A stretch of DNA of 64,000 nucleotides from CAZQXD01 sp964597315 (GTDB taxonomy: Bacteria; Pseudomonadota; Gammaproteobacteria; Competibacterales; Competibacteraceae), in assembly GCA_964597315.1 (NCBI GenBank), contig CAZQXD010000001.1, positions 62,001-126,000 on the forward strand, in the 5' to 3' direction. This document shows, piece after piece, positions 52,350-61,626 of the stretch (its first letter is position 1; each line of letters opens with the position of its first letter). A model generated the notes under the pieces. It ran no database searches. It was not told the origin of the DNA and saw nothing but the letters and a program-made list of their open reading frames with translations. The translations under genes and the position numbers were made by a program.

Positions 52350-52603
52350 CAGCCATAGACCCATCTGCCCCGGCGCTACCTTCTCGGGTAGGCCTGTCCA
52401 GTAGCCACACCGCAGCGCTCGCAACCGGTCCCGAATAACCGCTGTTCCGTCACCCACAGGGCCAAGGGCGGCGCCTCGAAGACTTGGTGACGGAAATAGA
52501 CACGAGCAGAAGATCACCACATGAGGCATGGGCGGTTCTCGGTAAAGCAGAAAGGGCCTGGTTGTGAGACCAGGAATACCCGCCCTTCAGGCCGGGGAAG
52601 AGA

Positions 52604-53281
52604 TCAATGGGTAATGCCTTCCAGCAGGAAAAAGGTCTTTCCCTTGGGGTTGGCCAGCAAGACATCGATACGCAAATTCTTGAAGTACGCACCGTATCTG
52701 GCGCTCACTTCGTTAGGGTCCTGGAAATGCCTGACATGTGAAACATAAGGAAAATTCGGTACCGTGCCGAAAAAGCGCGTACCCGGTCTAATCCGCTTGA
52801 TGACGTCCAGGTCGCTTTCCACATGTTCCAGGAATTCGGTGCAGATGACGGTATCGTAGTCATGGTCTGCGAACAAGGTCGTCGCGAAGGCATCCTCCAC
52901 AGAAAAAGTGTATACGGGACAGAGAGTTTTGGCGTAGGCGATGCGGCTGGGACTGAAGTCGAAGCCGTGATATTTGGAAACCCCCTGATCCTTGAGTAGG
53001 ACCGCAAGCTGACCTGAGCCGCAACCGATATCCAGAATGGAGTTGGTCGGGTAATGGATAATCCGATCAGCGATCACCGACCAGAGAAAAAAATACGAGG
53101 GCTGCGTGTAGTGAGTTTGCCGATTCTCGTTATTTTCGAATGATTTATCGTACCAATCCGCGCTCTTCTCGCCTGCGGGTTCCTGTACCTGATATCTACC
53201 CGCTCCAAACATCGTCTTGGTAGCGTTCACAATCAATGGAGGGGTAAGGCTTTTCACGATTCCCGCAAACTGCTCTTTCAT
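52604..53281 (-). CDS. Class I SAM-dependent methyltransferase
   Basis: A 225-residue protein with the AdoMet motif ILDIGCGSGQLAVLL (about residue 85), an acidic strand-2 end at YHGFDFSPSRIAYAK, the VICTEFLEHVESD post-core motif and FFGTVPNFPYVSHVRHF. It belongs to the broad Methyltransf_11/UbiE-like group; the substrate cannot be told. The NKT-rich, Tyr/Phe-rich composition and lower GC differ from neighbours and suggest transfer. It sits next to a decayed mobile-element spot. ATG 53281 is chosen for its AAGGGTGG site over GTG 53290. Confidence 0.85.
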   Translation of the reverse strand: MKEQFAGIVKSLTPPLIVNATKTMFGAGRYQVQEPAGEKSADWYDKSFENNENRQTHYTQPSYFFLWSVIADRIIHYPTNSILDIGCGSGQLAVLLKDQGVSKYHGFDFSPSRIAYAKTLCPVYTFSVEDAFATTLFADHDYDTVICTEFLEHVESDLDVIKRIRPGTRFFGTVPNFPYVSHVRHFQDPNEVSARYGAYFKNLRIDVLLANPKGKTFFLLEGITH

Positions 53282-53452
53282 AATGACCACCCTTGAAATC
53301 TAAAGTAGAGACAACACGCTGCTTCATACCTGAGTGCTTCTGTAGGGTATCTTCTTTCGGGCTGACTGCTGAATCCGTATAATCCCTTGCACAACCGTTC
53401 CCCGACGCGCATCCTACCGCCCCTGACAGGAACTGCCATCGTCCCCGCTTTT

Positions 53453-55363
53453 GTGAGACCACGCAAGCAATCCGCCAGGGAAAACTCTTTTTCCAAAATC
53501 CGCGATGCCCGGGCCGAAGGGCGGTTGTTTACGCGCCGCGCCCTGATCGCCGGCGCAGGGGTCTTGCTGCTGCTGTTACTGCTGGTGGGACGGCTGGTCT
53601 ATCTCCAGGTTCTCAATCATGAGCACTTCATCACCCTGGCCGAGGACAACCGGGTCAAGATCCTGCCCCTGCCCCCCACCCGGGGACTGATCTTCGACCG
53701 CAACGGCGTACTGCTGGCGGATAACCTGCCTTCCTACCGCCTGGAGATCACCCCGGAGGATGTGCCGGATCTGGGCGCCACTCTGGGAAAACTGGCCGAA
53801 CTGGTGCAACTGGAAGAACCGGACATGGCCCGGTTTCGGCGCCTGCTGCGCCGCAATCCGTCCTATCGAGGCCTGCCCCTGCGCTTTAAGCTCAGCGACC
53901 ACGAGGTGGCCCAGCTGGCGGTAAATCTACACCGCTTACCGGGTGTCAACATCAAGGCTGACCTGACCCGTTTTTACCCCCATGGCACCCACGCCGTACA
54001 TGCAGTGGGGTATGTGGGCCGCATCGACGAGCAGGAACTGCAACGGGTGGACGGCAGCCAATACAGCGGCACCAGCCATATCGGCAAGATCGGAGCGGAA
54101 AAAGCCTATGAAGATTTGCTCCACGGCCGGGTGGGCCATCAGCGAGTAGAGACCAACGCCGAGGGGCGGGTGCTGCGGGTGCTGGAAAGCGTCGCCCCCG
54201 CTCCGGGTAAAAACATTTATCTCACCATTGACAGCCACTTGCAGACGGTGGCCGAGCAGGCCCTGGCCGAATCCGGGCATAACGGCGCCATCGTCGCCCT
54301 GGACCCCCGCAACGGCGAGATTCTGGCCATGGCCAGCATGCCGGTCTACGAACCCAATCCCTTCGTCAACGGCATCGACGTGGCCAGTTACAAGGCCCTC
54401 AACACCTCCCCGGACCGACCCTTGTTCAACCGCGCCCTGCGTGGCAATTATCCGCCCGGCTCCACCATCAAACCCTTTGTCGCCCTGGCCGGGCTGGAGA
54501 CCGGGACCATCAGCCGAGGCGCCCGCACCTATTGCCCCGGCTTTTACCGATTGCCCGGCAACGCCCACCGGTTCCGGGACTGGAAAAGAGGCGGTCATGG
54601 CCATACCGACGTGGACAAGGCCATTCATCAGTCCTGCGATGTGTTCTTCTATACCCTGGCCCACGACATGGGCATGGAACGACTGCATGATTACCTGGAC
54701 CAGTTCAACCTGGGCCGAAGCACCGGCGTGGACCTGCGCGACGAGCGTACTGGTCTGCTGCCCTCCCCCCAGTGGAAACGGCGGGTCTACGGCCAACCTT
54801 GGTACCCGGGGGAGACCCTGATCGCCGGCATCGGTCAGGGCTATATGCTGACCACGCCCCTGCAACTGGCCAGCGCCACGGCGGCCATCGCCAACTACGG
54901 CAAGCACTTCAAGCCCCGTATACTCCACGCCCTGGAGGACCAGGCCACCCTGGAGAAAACCCTAGAGCCGCCTCGACCGCTGCCGAATATCCCGGTATCT
55001 GACCGGGCCAACTGGGATGACGTGATCACCGGTATGATTCACGTCACCCACGGGGAGCGGGGTACGGCCCGAGCCATTGGTAAAGACGCCCCTTACCGCA
55101 TGGCCGGCAAGACCGGCACCGCCCAGGTGTTCTCTTTGGGCCAGGAAGAAGAATACGACGCCGAAAAACTGGATAAGAAACTCCACGACCATGCTTTATT
55201 TATCGCCTTCGCCCCGGTGGAAGACCCCCGAATCGCCGTGGCGGTGATCGCCGAACATGGCGGTGGCGGCAGTTCCACCGCCGCGCCCCTGGCCCGTCGG
55301 GTGCTGGATGCTTGGCTAGTCCCCACAGCCACCGACCCCAGCACGTTGGGGGATACTCCTTGA
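53453..55363 (+). CDS. mrdA: Penicillin-binding protein 2 (elongasome transpeptidase)
   Basis: A 636-residue class B PBP for cell elongation. One N-terminal helix (RRALIAGAGVLLLLLLLVG), a dimerisation domain starting at PTRGLIFDRNG, and the transpeptidase domain with SxxK in YPPGSTIKPFVALAG, SxN in IHQSCDVFFY region, and KTG in RMAGKTGTAQVF. Length at GTG 53453 equals E. coli PBP2 (633); the frame stays open upstream to TTG 53387, so the start is not certain. The stop overlaps the rodA start. Confidence 0.93.
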   Translation: MRPRKQSARENSFSKIRDARAEGRLFTRRALIAGAGVLLLLLLLVGRLVYLQVLNHEHFITLAEDNRVKILPLPPTRGLIFDRNGVLLADNLPSYRLEITPEDVPDLGATLGKLAELVQLEEPDMARFRRLLRRNPSYRGLPLRFKLSDHEVAQLAVNLHRLPGVNIKADLTRFYPHGTHAVHAVGYVGRIDEQELQRVDGSQYSGTSHIGKIGAEKAYEDLLHGRVGHQRVETNAEGRVLRVLESVAPAPGKNIYLTIDSHLQTVAEQALAESGHNGAIVALDPRNGEILAMASMPVYEPNPFVNGIDVASYKALNTSPDRPLFNRALRGNYPPGSTIKPFVALAGLETGTISRGARTYCPGFYRLPGNAHRFRDWKRGGHGHTDVDKAIHQSCDVFFYTLAHDMGMERLHDYLDQFNLGRSTGVDLRDERTGLLPSPQWKRRVYGQPWYPGETLIAGIGQGYMLTTPLQLASATAAIANYGKHFKPRILHALEDQATLEKTLEPPRPLPNIPVSDRANWDDVITGMIHVTHGERGTARAIGKDAPYRMAGKTGTAQVFSLGQEEEYDAEKLDKKLHDHALFIAFAPVEDPRIAVAVIAEHGGGGSSTAAPLARRVLDAWLVPTATDPSTLGDTP

Positions 55364-56508
55364 GCGCCGTGAAAGTCAGCCTGTTAGGGGAGATGAGCGC
55401 CTTGGACGATACCGGCCGCAGCCGACGGGGGCTGCTGAGCCGGATCAATCTGGATACGCCCCTGCTGCTGGGCCTGCTGGCGACTTCGGGCTTGGGGCTG
55501 GTGGTGCTGTTCAGCGCCGGCCAGCAGGACACCCAGTTATTGATCCGCCAGGCTATCCGCCTGGGCCTGGGTTTCGGGGTCATGGTGGTCATCGCCCAGA
55601 TTCCCCCTCATCTGATGCGCCGGTGGACCCCCTGGCTGTATCTGGGCGGGGTGCTGCTGTTAGTGGCGGTGCTGGCCGTGGGGGATGTGGGCAAAGGCGC
55701 CCAACGCTGGCTGGATATGGGAATGATCCGCTTCCAGCCCTCGGAGATCATGAAACTGGCCTTGCCCATGATGGTGGCCTGGTACTTCGCCGATCACACC
55801 CTGCCGCCCCGGCTGTGGCAGGTGCTGATGGGGGCGTTACTCACCGGACTGCCGTTTTTCCTGATCTTCAAGCAACCGGACCTGGGCACTGCCCTGCTGG
55901 TGGCGGCCTCCGGGTTTTTTGTTCTATTTCTGGGGGGCCTGTCCTGGCTGATCATGGGTGGGCTGGCGGGGCTGGTGGCGGTGGCGGCGCCGCTGTTCTG
56001 GCACTTCGGGATGCGGGAATACCAGCGCCAGCGGGTGCTAACATTTCTGGACCCGGAGACCGATCCCCTGGGCGCGGGCTATCACATTATCCAGTCCAAG
56101 ATCGCCATCGGCTCCGGGGGCGTTTATGGCAAGGGCTGGCAGAACGGCACCCAGTCCTATCTGGAGTTTCTGCCAGAATCGTCCACTGATTTTATTTTGG
56201 CAGTCTATGCCGAGGAGTTCGGGCTGATCGGCCTGTGCTTATTGCTGTTACTGTATTTTCTGATCATCGCCCGTTGCCTATTTATGGCCACTCAGACCCC
56301 GGACACGTACAGCCGACTACTGGCGGGCAGCTTAGCCCTGACTTTTTTCGTCTATGTTTTTGTCAACGCCGGCATGGTCAGCGGGCTATTGCCGGTGGTG
56401 GGTTTGCCCCTACCCCTCATCAGCTACGGCGGCACCTCCCTGGTGACCATCATGGCCGGTTTCGGGGTGCTGATGAGCATCCATCACCACCGTCGCCTGA
56501 GCGGCTGA
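55360..56508 (+). CDS. rodA: Rod-shape peptidoglycan glycosyltransferase RodA
   Basis: A 382-residue SEDS polymerase with about 10 helices. Motifs: RWLDMGMIRFQPSEIMKLAL, FFLIFKQPDLGTALLV with the catalytic-type Asp region, ESSTDFILAVYAEEFGLIG, and LPLPLISYGGTSLVT. It forms the elongation complex with PBP2. TTG 55360 is chosen because it overlaps the mrdA stop and has GGGGGA 6 bases upstream; GTG 55369 is an alternative. Its 3' end lies next to the tnpB relic. Confidence 0.94.
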   Translation: MSAVKVSLLGEMSALDDTGRSRRGLLSRINLDTPLLLGLLATSGLGLVVLFSAGQQDTQLLIRQAIRLGLGFGVMVVIAQIPPHLMRRWTPWLYLGGVLLLVAVLAVGDVGKGAQRWLDMGMIRFQPSEIMKLALPMMVAWYFADHTLPPRLWQVLMGALLTGLPFFLIFKQPDLGTALLVAASGFFVLFLGGLSWLIMGGLAGLVAVAAPLFWHFGMREYQRQRVLTFLDPETDPLGAGYHIIQSKIAIGSGGVYGKGWQNGTQSYLEFLPESSTDFILAVYAEEFGLIGLCLLLLLYFLIIARCLFMATQTPDTYSRLLAGSLALTFFVYVFVNAGMVSGLLPVVGLPLPLISYGGTSLVTIMAGFGVLMSIHHHRRLSG

Positions 56509-56517
56509 CCTCCGCAA

Positions 56518-56880
56518 CCACGATATTTAAAGGCCGAGCGAGTGAACTCCGCCGACTGGCGGTGCCGTTTGCTCTTGAAGGCCGGGTACTTAGCGCGGCC
56601 TTCAGAAGTTTTTAAAGGCGGTTTGCTGGTGTCGCAGACCTTGCTGCAACGGCACACTGGACACGTCAGACAAAAACGCCAGTTCGGGGTCTTGCTTGAT
56701 GGTGGACAATCTGGCGTTGGCGCCAACGTAACCGACCTTCTCCTGGCGCTGATAAAAGGCGTCCGTACGCCAGCGCAGTATCGAGTTGTAGACAAAACGC
56801 ACACAGCCAAAGGTGCGGGCCAGCAATTCGGCCTGCTCCGGGGTGGGGTAAAAGCGATATTTGTAAGCGCGTTTGGTCAT
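56518..56880 (-). pseudogene. Truncated, frameshifted IS200/IS605-type tnpB
   Basis: ATG 56880 opens a TnpB N-terminus (MTKRAYKYRFYPTPEQAELL, then FGCVRFVYNSILRW) that runs 92 codons to KNF and a stop. In another frame, EGRAKYPAFKSKRHRQSAEF continues the family sequence, showing a single-base frameshift near 56605. After about 25 more residues the similarity ends beside the rodA stop. The nuclease RuvC part is absent, so the protein is inactive. TnpB genes are the guide-RNA nucleases of these elements. Confidence 0.88.
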
Positions 56881-56946
56881 GCCTTACAGTTTATTTTTTT
56901 TTCTGTGAAGATAGCAACCAACCTTAAACGGAGGAGCGGGAGCAGG

Positions 56947-56993
56947 GGCGGCTGACGCCGCCGCGCTATCCCTCCCCGTCCTGAAGGACGGGG
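56947..56993. repeat. Two hairpins upstream of the tnpB relic
   Basis: GGCGGC-TGAC-GCCGCC (56947-56962) and an eight-base stem with TGAA loop CCCCGTCC-TGAA-GGACGGGG (56974-56993). The second is the motif typically found next to IS200/IS605 elements and is followed by TTT, so it may also stop transcription. They probably mark the old element boundary. Confidence 0.75.
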
Positions 56994-57011
56994 TTTCCCG
57001 CGCCAAGTACG

Positions 57012-58100
57012 ATGAAAGCACTTTACGCCGCCGGCGCACTGATAACCCTAGTCGCCTGTATGCCACCGCCGCCAAACGCCGAGGCCCGCGCCGAAAGCGC
57101 CGTGACCAGCGCCCCGGCCTCCCCGGTCCGGCCCGCGCCCCAGGCCCTGGTCGTCGCGGCAGGCCCCGCCCTACCCCTGGAAACCAGCCTGGCCGGGCGG
57201 GCGGATGTCCAGGCCTTTATCCAGGCGATAAGCCGCAAGCACGGCTTCGACCCCGAAGCCCTACGCGCCATATTCGCCCAAGCCCAGGACCAGCCCAGGA
57301 TCATCGAGGCCATCACCCGCCCAGCCGAGGCCAAGCCCTGGCGGGACTACCGGAAGATTTTTCTGACCGGGCGGCGCATCGAGGAGGGCGTGGCCTTCTG
57401 GCGAAAACATGCTGGGGTGTTGGCCCGGGCCGAGCGGGAGTACGGCGTACCGGCGGAAATCATCGTCGCCATCATTGGCGTGGAGACCCTGTACGGCGGC
57501 AACACCGGCTCCTGGCGGGTGCTGGAAGCCCTGGCCACCTTGGGCTTCGATTATCCCCGGCGGGCGGATTTTTTTCGTCGTGAACTGGAGGAATACCTGC
57601 TGCTGACCCGGGAAGAGGGCATAGACCCCCTGGCCCTGAAAGGGTCTTACGCCGGCGCCATGGGCCTGGCCCAGTTCATTCCCTCCAGCTACCGGGCCTA
57701 TGCCGTGGACTTCGACGGGGACCGCCGCCGGGATCTGTGGTCTAACCCGGCGGACGCCATCGGCAGCGTGGCCAATTATCTGGCCCGCCACCGCTGGCAG
57801 GCCGGAGCGCCGGTGGCCACCCCGGCCCAAGTGCAAGGACAAGCCTATAAGGCGGTGCTGACCGACAATTTGAAACCCACTTTAAGCCTGGGGCAACTCG
57901 CCCAGCGAGGGGTGACTTGGGAAACCGCCGCAAGCGCCGATAAACAAGCCATACTCCTGGAATTGGCGGGCGAGACGGGACCTGAACACTGGCTGGGATT
58001 TAATAATTTTTATTCGATCACCCGCTACAACCATAGCCCGCTTTACGCCATGGCCGTGTACCAATTGAGCCGGGAGATTCGTGACCGCTACCGGGGATAA
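57012..58100 (+). CDS. mltB: Membrane-bound lytic murein transglycosylase B
   Basis: A 362-residue lipoprotein (lipobox ALITLVAC, Cys at about 16). It cleaves the glycan backbone of peptidoglycan. SLT-like domain with catalytic Glu in IIVAIIGVETLYGGNTG, then SYAGAMGLAQFIPSSYRAYA and FDGDRRRDLWSNPADAIGSV, which are hallmarks of MltB. It lies 500 bases after rodA with the tnpB relic between, and before rlpA. In relatives rodA and mltB are adjacent, so the relic interrupts this operon. Confidence 0.94.
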   Translation: MKALYAAGALITLVACMPPPPNAEARAESAVTSAPASPVRPAPQALVVAAGPALPLETSLAGRADVQAFIQAISRKHGFDPEALRAIFAQAQDQPRIIEAITRPAEAKPWRDYRKIFLTGRRIEEGVAFWRKHAGVLARAEREYGVPAEIIVAIIGVETLYGGNTGSWRVLEALATLGFDYPRRADFFRRELEEYLLLTREEGIDPLALKGSYAGAMGLAQFIPSSYRAYAVDFDGDRRRDLWSNPADAIGSVANYLARHRWQAGAPVATPAQVQGQAYKAVLTDNLKPTLSLGQLAQRGVTWETAASADKQAILLELAGETGPEHWLGFNNFYSITRYNHSPLYAMAVYQLSREIRDRYRG

Positions 58101-58172
58101 TGGCGTCCTGCCCACCATAGCAGACCCACTGTTATCACCCCGGACATCGACAACCGAAGGGAGAAAAGGACC

Positions 58173-59015
58173 ATGCGTCAGCGTATCGCCAAGACCCTGG
58201 CAGTGACCGTCACCGTGCTGACCGTCGGCTGCGCCACCTCACCGAGCGGCGGACCACCGCCAATCCCGTCCATGGTCCACGACCCAGTGGTTCCCAAGGC
58301 CGAGTCGCCTAGCCGTTACGGCAACCCGCCGGACTACGAAGTGTTCGGCCAGCGCTATCGGGTGATGGCCAGCAGCGAAGGTTATCGGGAACAGGGCATC
58401 GCTTCTTGGTATGGGGACGATTTCCACGGCAAGCGTACCTCCAGCGGCACGCCCTACGATATGTACGCCCTATCTGCGGCCCACAAAAGCCTGCCCCTGC
58501 CCACCTATGTCCAAGTCACCCACCTGGGCAACGGCAAGAGCATCGTGGTGCGGGTGGACGACCGGGGACCGTTCGTAGACGGGCGGATCATCGACCTGTC
58601 TTACTCTGCCGCCCAGGCCCTGGATATGCTCGGCACTGGCACCGCCGAGGTGGAGGTGGTGGCCCTGCCTCCCTACCAGTACCTATCACCCGCCTATAGC
58701 CAGGCCGCCCTACCCCCAGCGCCGCCCACCGCGGCCCAGCCCCAGTCTATGCAAACGGCCCTGGCCTCCGATCCCGGAGACTCGGGGGCGCGGGTTTACT
58801 GGCTTCAGGTGGGCGCGTTCACCGAACGTGACAACGCCGACCGCCTGCAAGCCTCCCTGGCCACCCGCTTGGATCGGGATATTCGGGTGCAAGAGACCGA
58901 TGACCAGCTATACCGGGTCCAGGTAGGGCCACTGGCCGATCCCGGCGAGGCCACGTCCGTGGTCTTGGAATTGGCCGCAGCCGGCGTCAATAACCCGCGG
59001 TTGGTGAGGGACTAA
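58173..59015 (+). CDS. rlpA: RlpA-type septal ring lytic transglycosylase with SPOR domain
   Basis: A 280-residue lipoprotein (TVLTVGCA) preceded by GGGAGAA. The double-psi barrel domain has GIASWYGDDFHGKRTSSG, the catalytic His in LSAAHKSLPLP and Asp in VVRVDDRGPFVDGRIIDLS. The C-terminal SPOR domain (YWLQVGAFTERDNADRLQ, YRVQVGPLAD) binds denuded glycan at the septum. It acts in cell separation. Confidence 0.94.
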   Translation: MRQRIAKTLAVTVTVLTVGCATSPSGGPPPIPSMVHDPVVPKAESPSRYGNPPDYEVFGQRYRVMASSEGYREQGIASWYGDDFHGKRTSSGTPYDMYALSAAHKSLPLPTYVQVTHLGNGKSIVVRVDDRGPFVDGRIIDLSYSAAQALDMLGTGTAEVEVVALPPYQYLSPAYSQAALPPAPPTAAQPQSMQTALASDPGDSGARVYWLQVGAFTERDNADRLQASLATRLDRDIRVQETDDQLYRVQVGPLADPGEATSVVLELAAAGVNNPRLVRD

Positions 59016-59137
59016 AGCCCCAGGGCCGCCGCGCGGTCGGCAGAAACCGGTTTGTTTTCCGCCGGGACTTGCCGCTAGAATCCCGATCTTCCATTTTCGT
59101 AACGCCTCGGCGCTACATTTATTGATTTCATGGCACG

Positions 59138-60310
59138 ATGCGACATTCCACTGCTTACCGCTGCACCCTAACGACCTTTATAGCCCTACTCCTGACCTGC
59201 CTGGCGGGCGTCGCCTGGGCCAAGGCCATGCCCGTCCCCCAACCTCCTCGGTTGCCGGTGCGAGGCTATATCCTTGAGGATTTCCATAGTGGCCAGGTGC
59301 TGGCCGAGGTCAACGCCGACGAACGCCTCGAACCCGCCAGCATCACCAAGTTGATGTCCGGGTATGTGGTCTACAAGGCCCTCAAAGACGGGAATATCAG
59401 CTACGCCGACACGGTCACCATCAGCGAAAAAGCCTGGCGCATGGAAGGCTCGCGGATGTTTGTGGAGGTCGGCAAGCAGGTCTCGGTGGAAGACCTGTTG
59501 CGGGGCATGGTGATCCAGTCCGGCAACGACGCCACCGTGGCCTTGGCCGAGCATGTGGCTGGCACCGAGAACGCCTTCGCCACCCTGATGAATCAGCAGG
59601 CTCAATTGCTGGGCATGACCAGTACCCACTTCGTCAACTCCACCGGCCTGCCCGACCCCGACCACTACACCACGGCCCGGGACATCGCCATCCTGACCCG
59701 GGCGCTCATCAAGGTCTTCCCGGAGCAATACCAACTCTACGCCGAGCGCAGTTACACCTATAACGATATTACCCAGCACAACCGCAACCGTCTGCTGTGG
59801 CAGGACGAGTCCGTAGATGGCGTCAAGACGGGCCATACCCGTTCCGCTGGCTACTGCCTGGTGTCCTCCGCCAAGCGTGGCGACACCCGTCTGATCAGCG
59901 TGGTGCTGGGGGCGGAGAACGAGAAAAACCGCTTCAGCGCCAGCCAGGCCCTGCTCAATTACGGCTTCCGGTTCTACGAAACCTATAAGCTTTACGCCGC
60001 CGCCCAGCCCCTGGTCCAGGCCCGGGTCTGGAAAGGGGAAATCGCCGACCTGCCCCTGGGACTGGCCGAGGATCTGTTCGTTACCATCCCCAAGGGCCGC
60101 TATAACGACATGGACGCGGTGATGAAAGTCATCACCGGCATCGAAGCCCCGGTCGACCAAGGCGCTGTTCAGGGGGCGGTCACCGTCACCCTGGATGACG
60201 CCTTGCTCGCCGAAGCGCCCCTGGTGGCCCTGCAGGCGGTGCCCGAGGGGGGGCTATTCACCCGCTTGGTGGATCAGGCCCAGATGCTATTCAAATCCTT
60301 TCTGGAGTAG
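59138..60310 (+). CDS. dacA: D-alanyl-D-alanine carboxypeptidase (PBP5/6 family)
   Basis: A 390-residue low-molecular-mass PBP with a signal peptide (FIALLLTCLAGVAWA). Active-site motifs: SITK in LEPASITKLM, SGN in IQSGNDATV, KTG in GVKTGHTRSAGY. The C-terminal amphipathic helix (FTRLVDQAQMLFKSFLE) should anchor it to the inner membrane. It trims pentapeptides. The shrunken dat gene follows 6 bases later. Confidence 0.95.
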   Translation: MRHSTAYRCTLTTFIALLLTCLAGVAWAKAMPVPQPPRLPVRGYILEDFHSGQVLAEVNADERLEPASITKLMSGYVVYKALKDGNISYADTVTISEKAWRMEGSRMFVEVGKQVSVEDLLRGMVIQSGNDATVALAEHVAGTENAFATLMNQQAQLLGMTSTHFVNSTGLPDPDHYTTARDIAILTRALIKVFPEQYQLYAERSYTYNDITQHNRNRLLWQDESVDGVKTGHTRSAGYCLVSSAKRGDTRLISVVLGAENEKNRFSASQALLNYGFRFYETYKLYAAAQPLVQARVWKGEIADLPLGLAEDLFVTIPKGRYNDMDAVMKVITGIEAPVDQGAVQGAVTVTLDDALLAEAPLVALQAVPEGGLFTRLVDQAQMLFKSFLE

Positions 60311-60316
60311 CGCCCC

Positions 60317-60676
60317 ATGCTCGGCTCCATCGTCTGGCTGAACGGCGCTTTTCTGCCCCTGGACGAGGCGCGCATCTCGCCCCTGGACCGGGGCTTTCTG
60401 TTCGCCGATGGAGTCTATGAAGTCATCCCGGCCTACCGGGGTCGGTTGTTCACCCTGGAACTGGCGGCCGGCGCGGCGATCCCATACCAAGAACGGGAAA
60501 TTCCGGCCACCGAGCTGGCCACAGCCCAGGAACTCTGGATGACCAACATTACTACAGAGATGCCGCCCATCACTCAGGTGGATGGTCGACCGGTGGGCGA
60601 CGGCTGCCCCGGCCCCCTAGGGGGGCGCTTGGCCGAACTCTTTCAGGACTACAAGAACCGGGCCTGTCCCCCCTGA
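60317..60676 (+). pseudogene. D-amino acid aminotransferase with large internal in-frame deletion
   Basis: A 119-codon open frame in which residues 1-46 match the start of D-alanine aminotransferases (IVWLNGAFLPLDEARISPLD, then RGFLFADGVYEVIPAY) and residues 47-119 match their end (IPYQEREIPATELATAQELW, then PITQVDGRPVGDGCPGP). About 165 residues between them, including the PLP-binding lysine, are missing without loss of frame; the joint is near 60457. Intact homologues have about 285 residues. In related genomes the intact gene lies between dacA and ybeD, as here. It cannot be a working transaminase, though a short peptide could still be made. The sizes are from memory of the family. Confidence 0.8.
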
Positions 60677-60691
60677 TCGCGCGAGGCACTC

Positions 60692-60955
60692 ATGACTCCC
60701 GAATCTCTATTGGACTTTCCCTGCGACTTTCCCATCAAGGCCATGGGCCGGGGCGGCGAGGACTTCCCGGACCTGGTGGTGGCACTGGTGCGCCGCCACG
60801 CCCCGGACCTGGACGAGTCCACCCTGCGCATCCAGGCTAGCAGCCAGGGCCGCTTCCAGTCGGTCACCATCACCGTACAGGCTACCAGCCGGGAACAACT
60901 GGACGCCATTTATCAGGAGTTGACCGACCACGAGCAAGTGGTCATGGCCCTGTGA
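60692..60955 (+). CDS. ybeD: YbeD/DUF493 regulatory protein
   Basis: An 87-residue protein with the DUF493 pattern: LLDFPCDFPIKAMGRGGEDF, SSQGRFQSVTITVQATSREQL and a short C-terminus. The fold is ACT-like; in E. coli YbeD is a small conserved protein between dacA and lipB with no firm function. Its stop overlaps the lipB start. Confidence 0.92.
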   Translation: MTPESLLDFPCDFPIKAMGRGGEDFPDLVVALVRRHAPDLDESTLRIQASSQGRFQSVTITVQATSREQLDAIYQELTDHEQVVMAL

Positions 60956-61626
60956 GCGACTCCCCGCGGCTGCGACGCCTGGGGTTGATGGCCTATGAAC
61001 CGGTGTTCCAGGCCATGGGGGACTTCACCACCGCCCGAGACGCCGCTACCCCTGACGAACTGTGGCTGGTGCAGCATCCGCCGGTATTTACCCAGGGTCT
61101 GAACGGTAAACCGGAACACTTGCTCAACCCCGGAAATATTCCCGTGGTCCAGGTAGACCGGGGCGGCCAGGTCACCTACCATGGTCCAGGTCAGCCGGTG
61201 CTGTATCTGCTGATGGATTTAAAGCGAGCCGGCCTGGGGGTGCGGCAGTTGGTGTCCCTGCTGGAGGACTCGGTGGTCGAACTGCTGGCCGGCTATGGCA
61301 TCGACGGTTACGCCCGTCCCGACGCCCCTGGCGTGTATGTGGCCGGTCGCAAGCTCGCGTCCCTGGGGCTACGGGTTCGGCGGGGTTGTTCCTATCACGG
61401 TCTGGCCCTGAACGCCGCCATGGACTTGGAACCCTTCTCCCGCATCAATCCCTGCGGCCACCCCGGTTTGGAGGTCACGCAATTGCAGGACTTGGGGGTG
61501 GGATTCGCTGTTCAACACATTGAGAATGATCTATTAAATATCGTGGTTCGGCGACTCGGGACAGCTCCCCTCATCCCCATGGTCGGCCTCCCCCAACCCA
61601 ACAACCAGGATCGCGCCCATGCCTGA
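60952..61626 (+). CDS. lipB: Octanoyltransferase LipB
   Basis: It transfers octanoyl groups from acyl carrier protein to lipoyl domains. The 224 residues show TPDELWLVQHPPVFTQG, RGGQVTYHGPGQPVLYLLMD, the catalytic Lys in GRKLASLGLRVRRGCSYHG and Cys in INPCGHPGLEVTQ. GTG 60952 overlaps the ybeD stop. The product feeds LipA, encoded immediately downstream with an 8-base overlap. Confidence 0.95.
   Translation: MSDSPRLRRLGLMAYEPVFQAMGDFTTARDAATPDELWLVQHPPVFTQGLNGKPEHLLNPGNIPVVQVDRGGQVTYHGPGQPVLYLLMDLKRAGLGVRQLVSLLEDSVVELLAGYGIDGYARPDAPGVYVAGRKLASLGLRVRRGCSYHGLALNAAMDLEPFSRINPCGHPGLEVTQLQDLGVGFAVQHIENDLLNIVVRRLGTAPLIPMVGLPQPNNQDRAHA

Larger units (their letters stand above)
51537..52603. other. 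1.07-kb decayed region upstream of xdhA
   Basis: No intact gene. It contains the xdhA leader, a transposase relic (51890-52132) and a perfect 11-base inverted repeat (52263-52349). Around 52583-52598 an imperfect CCCGCCCTTCAGGCCGGGG resembles the hairpin next to the tnpB relic at 56974. GC is lower beyond 52140. The segment looks like the remains of successive insertions. Confidence 0.65.
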
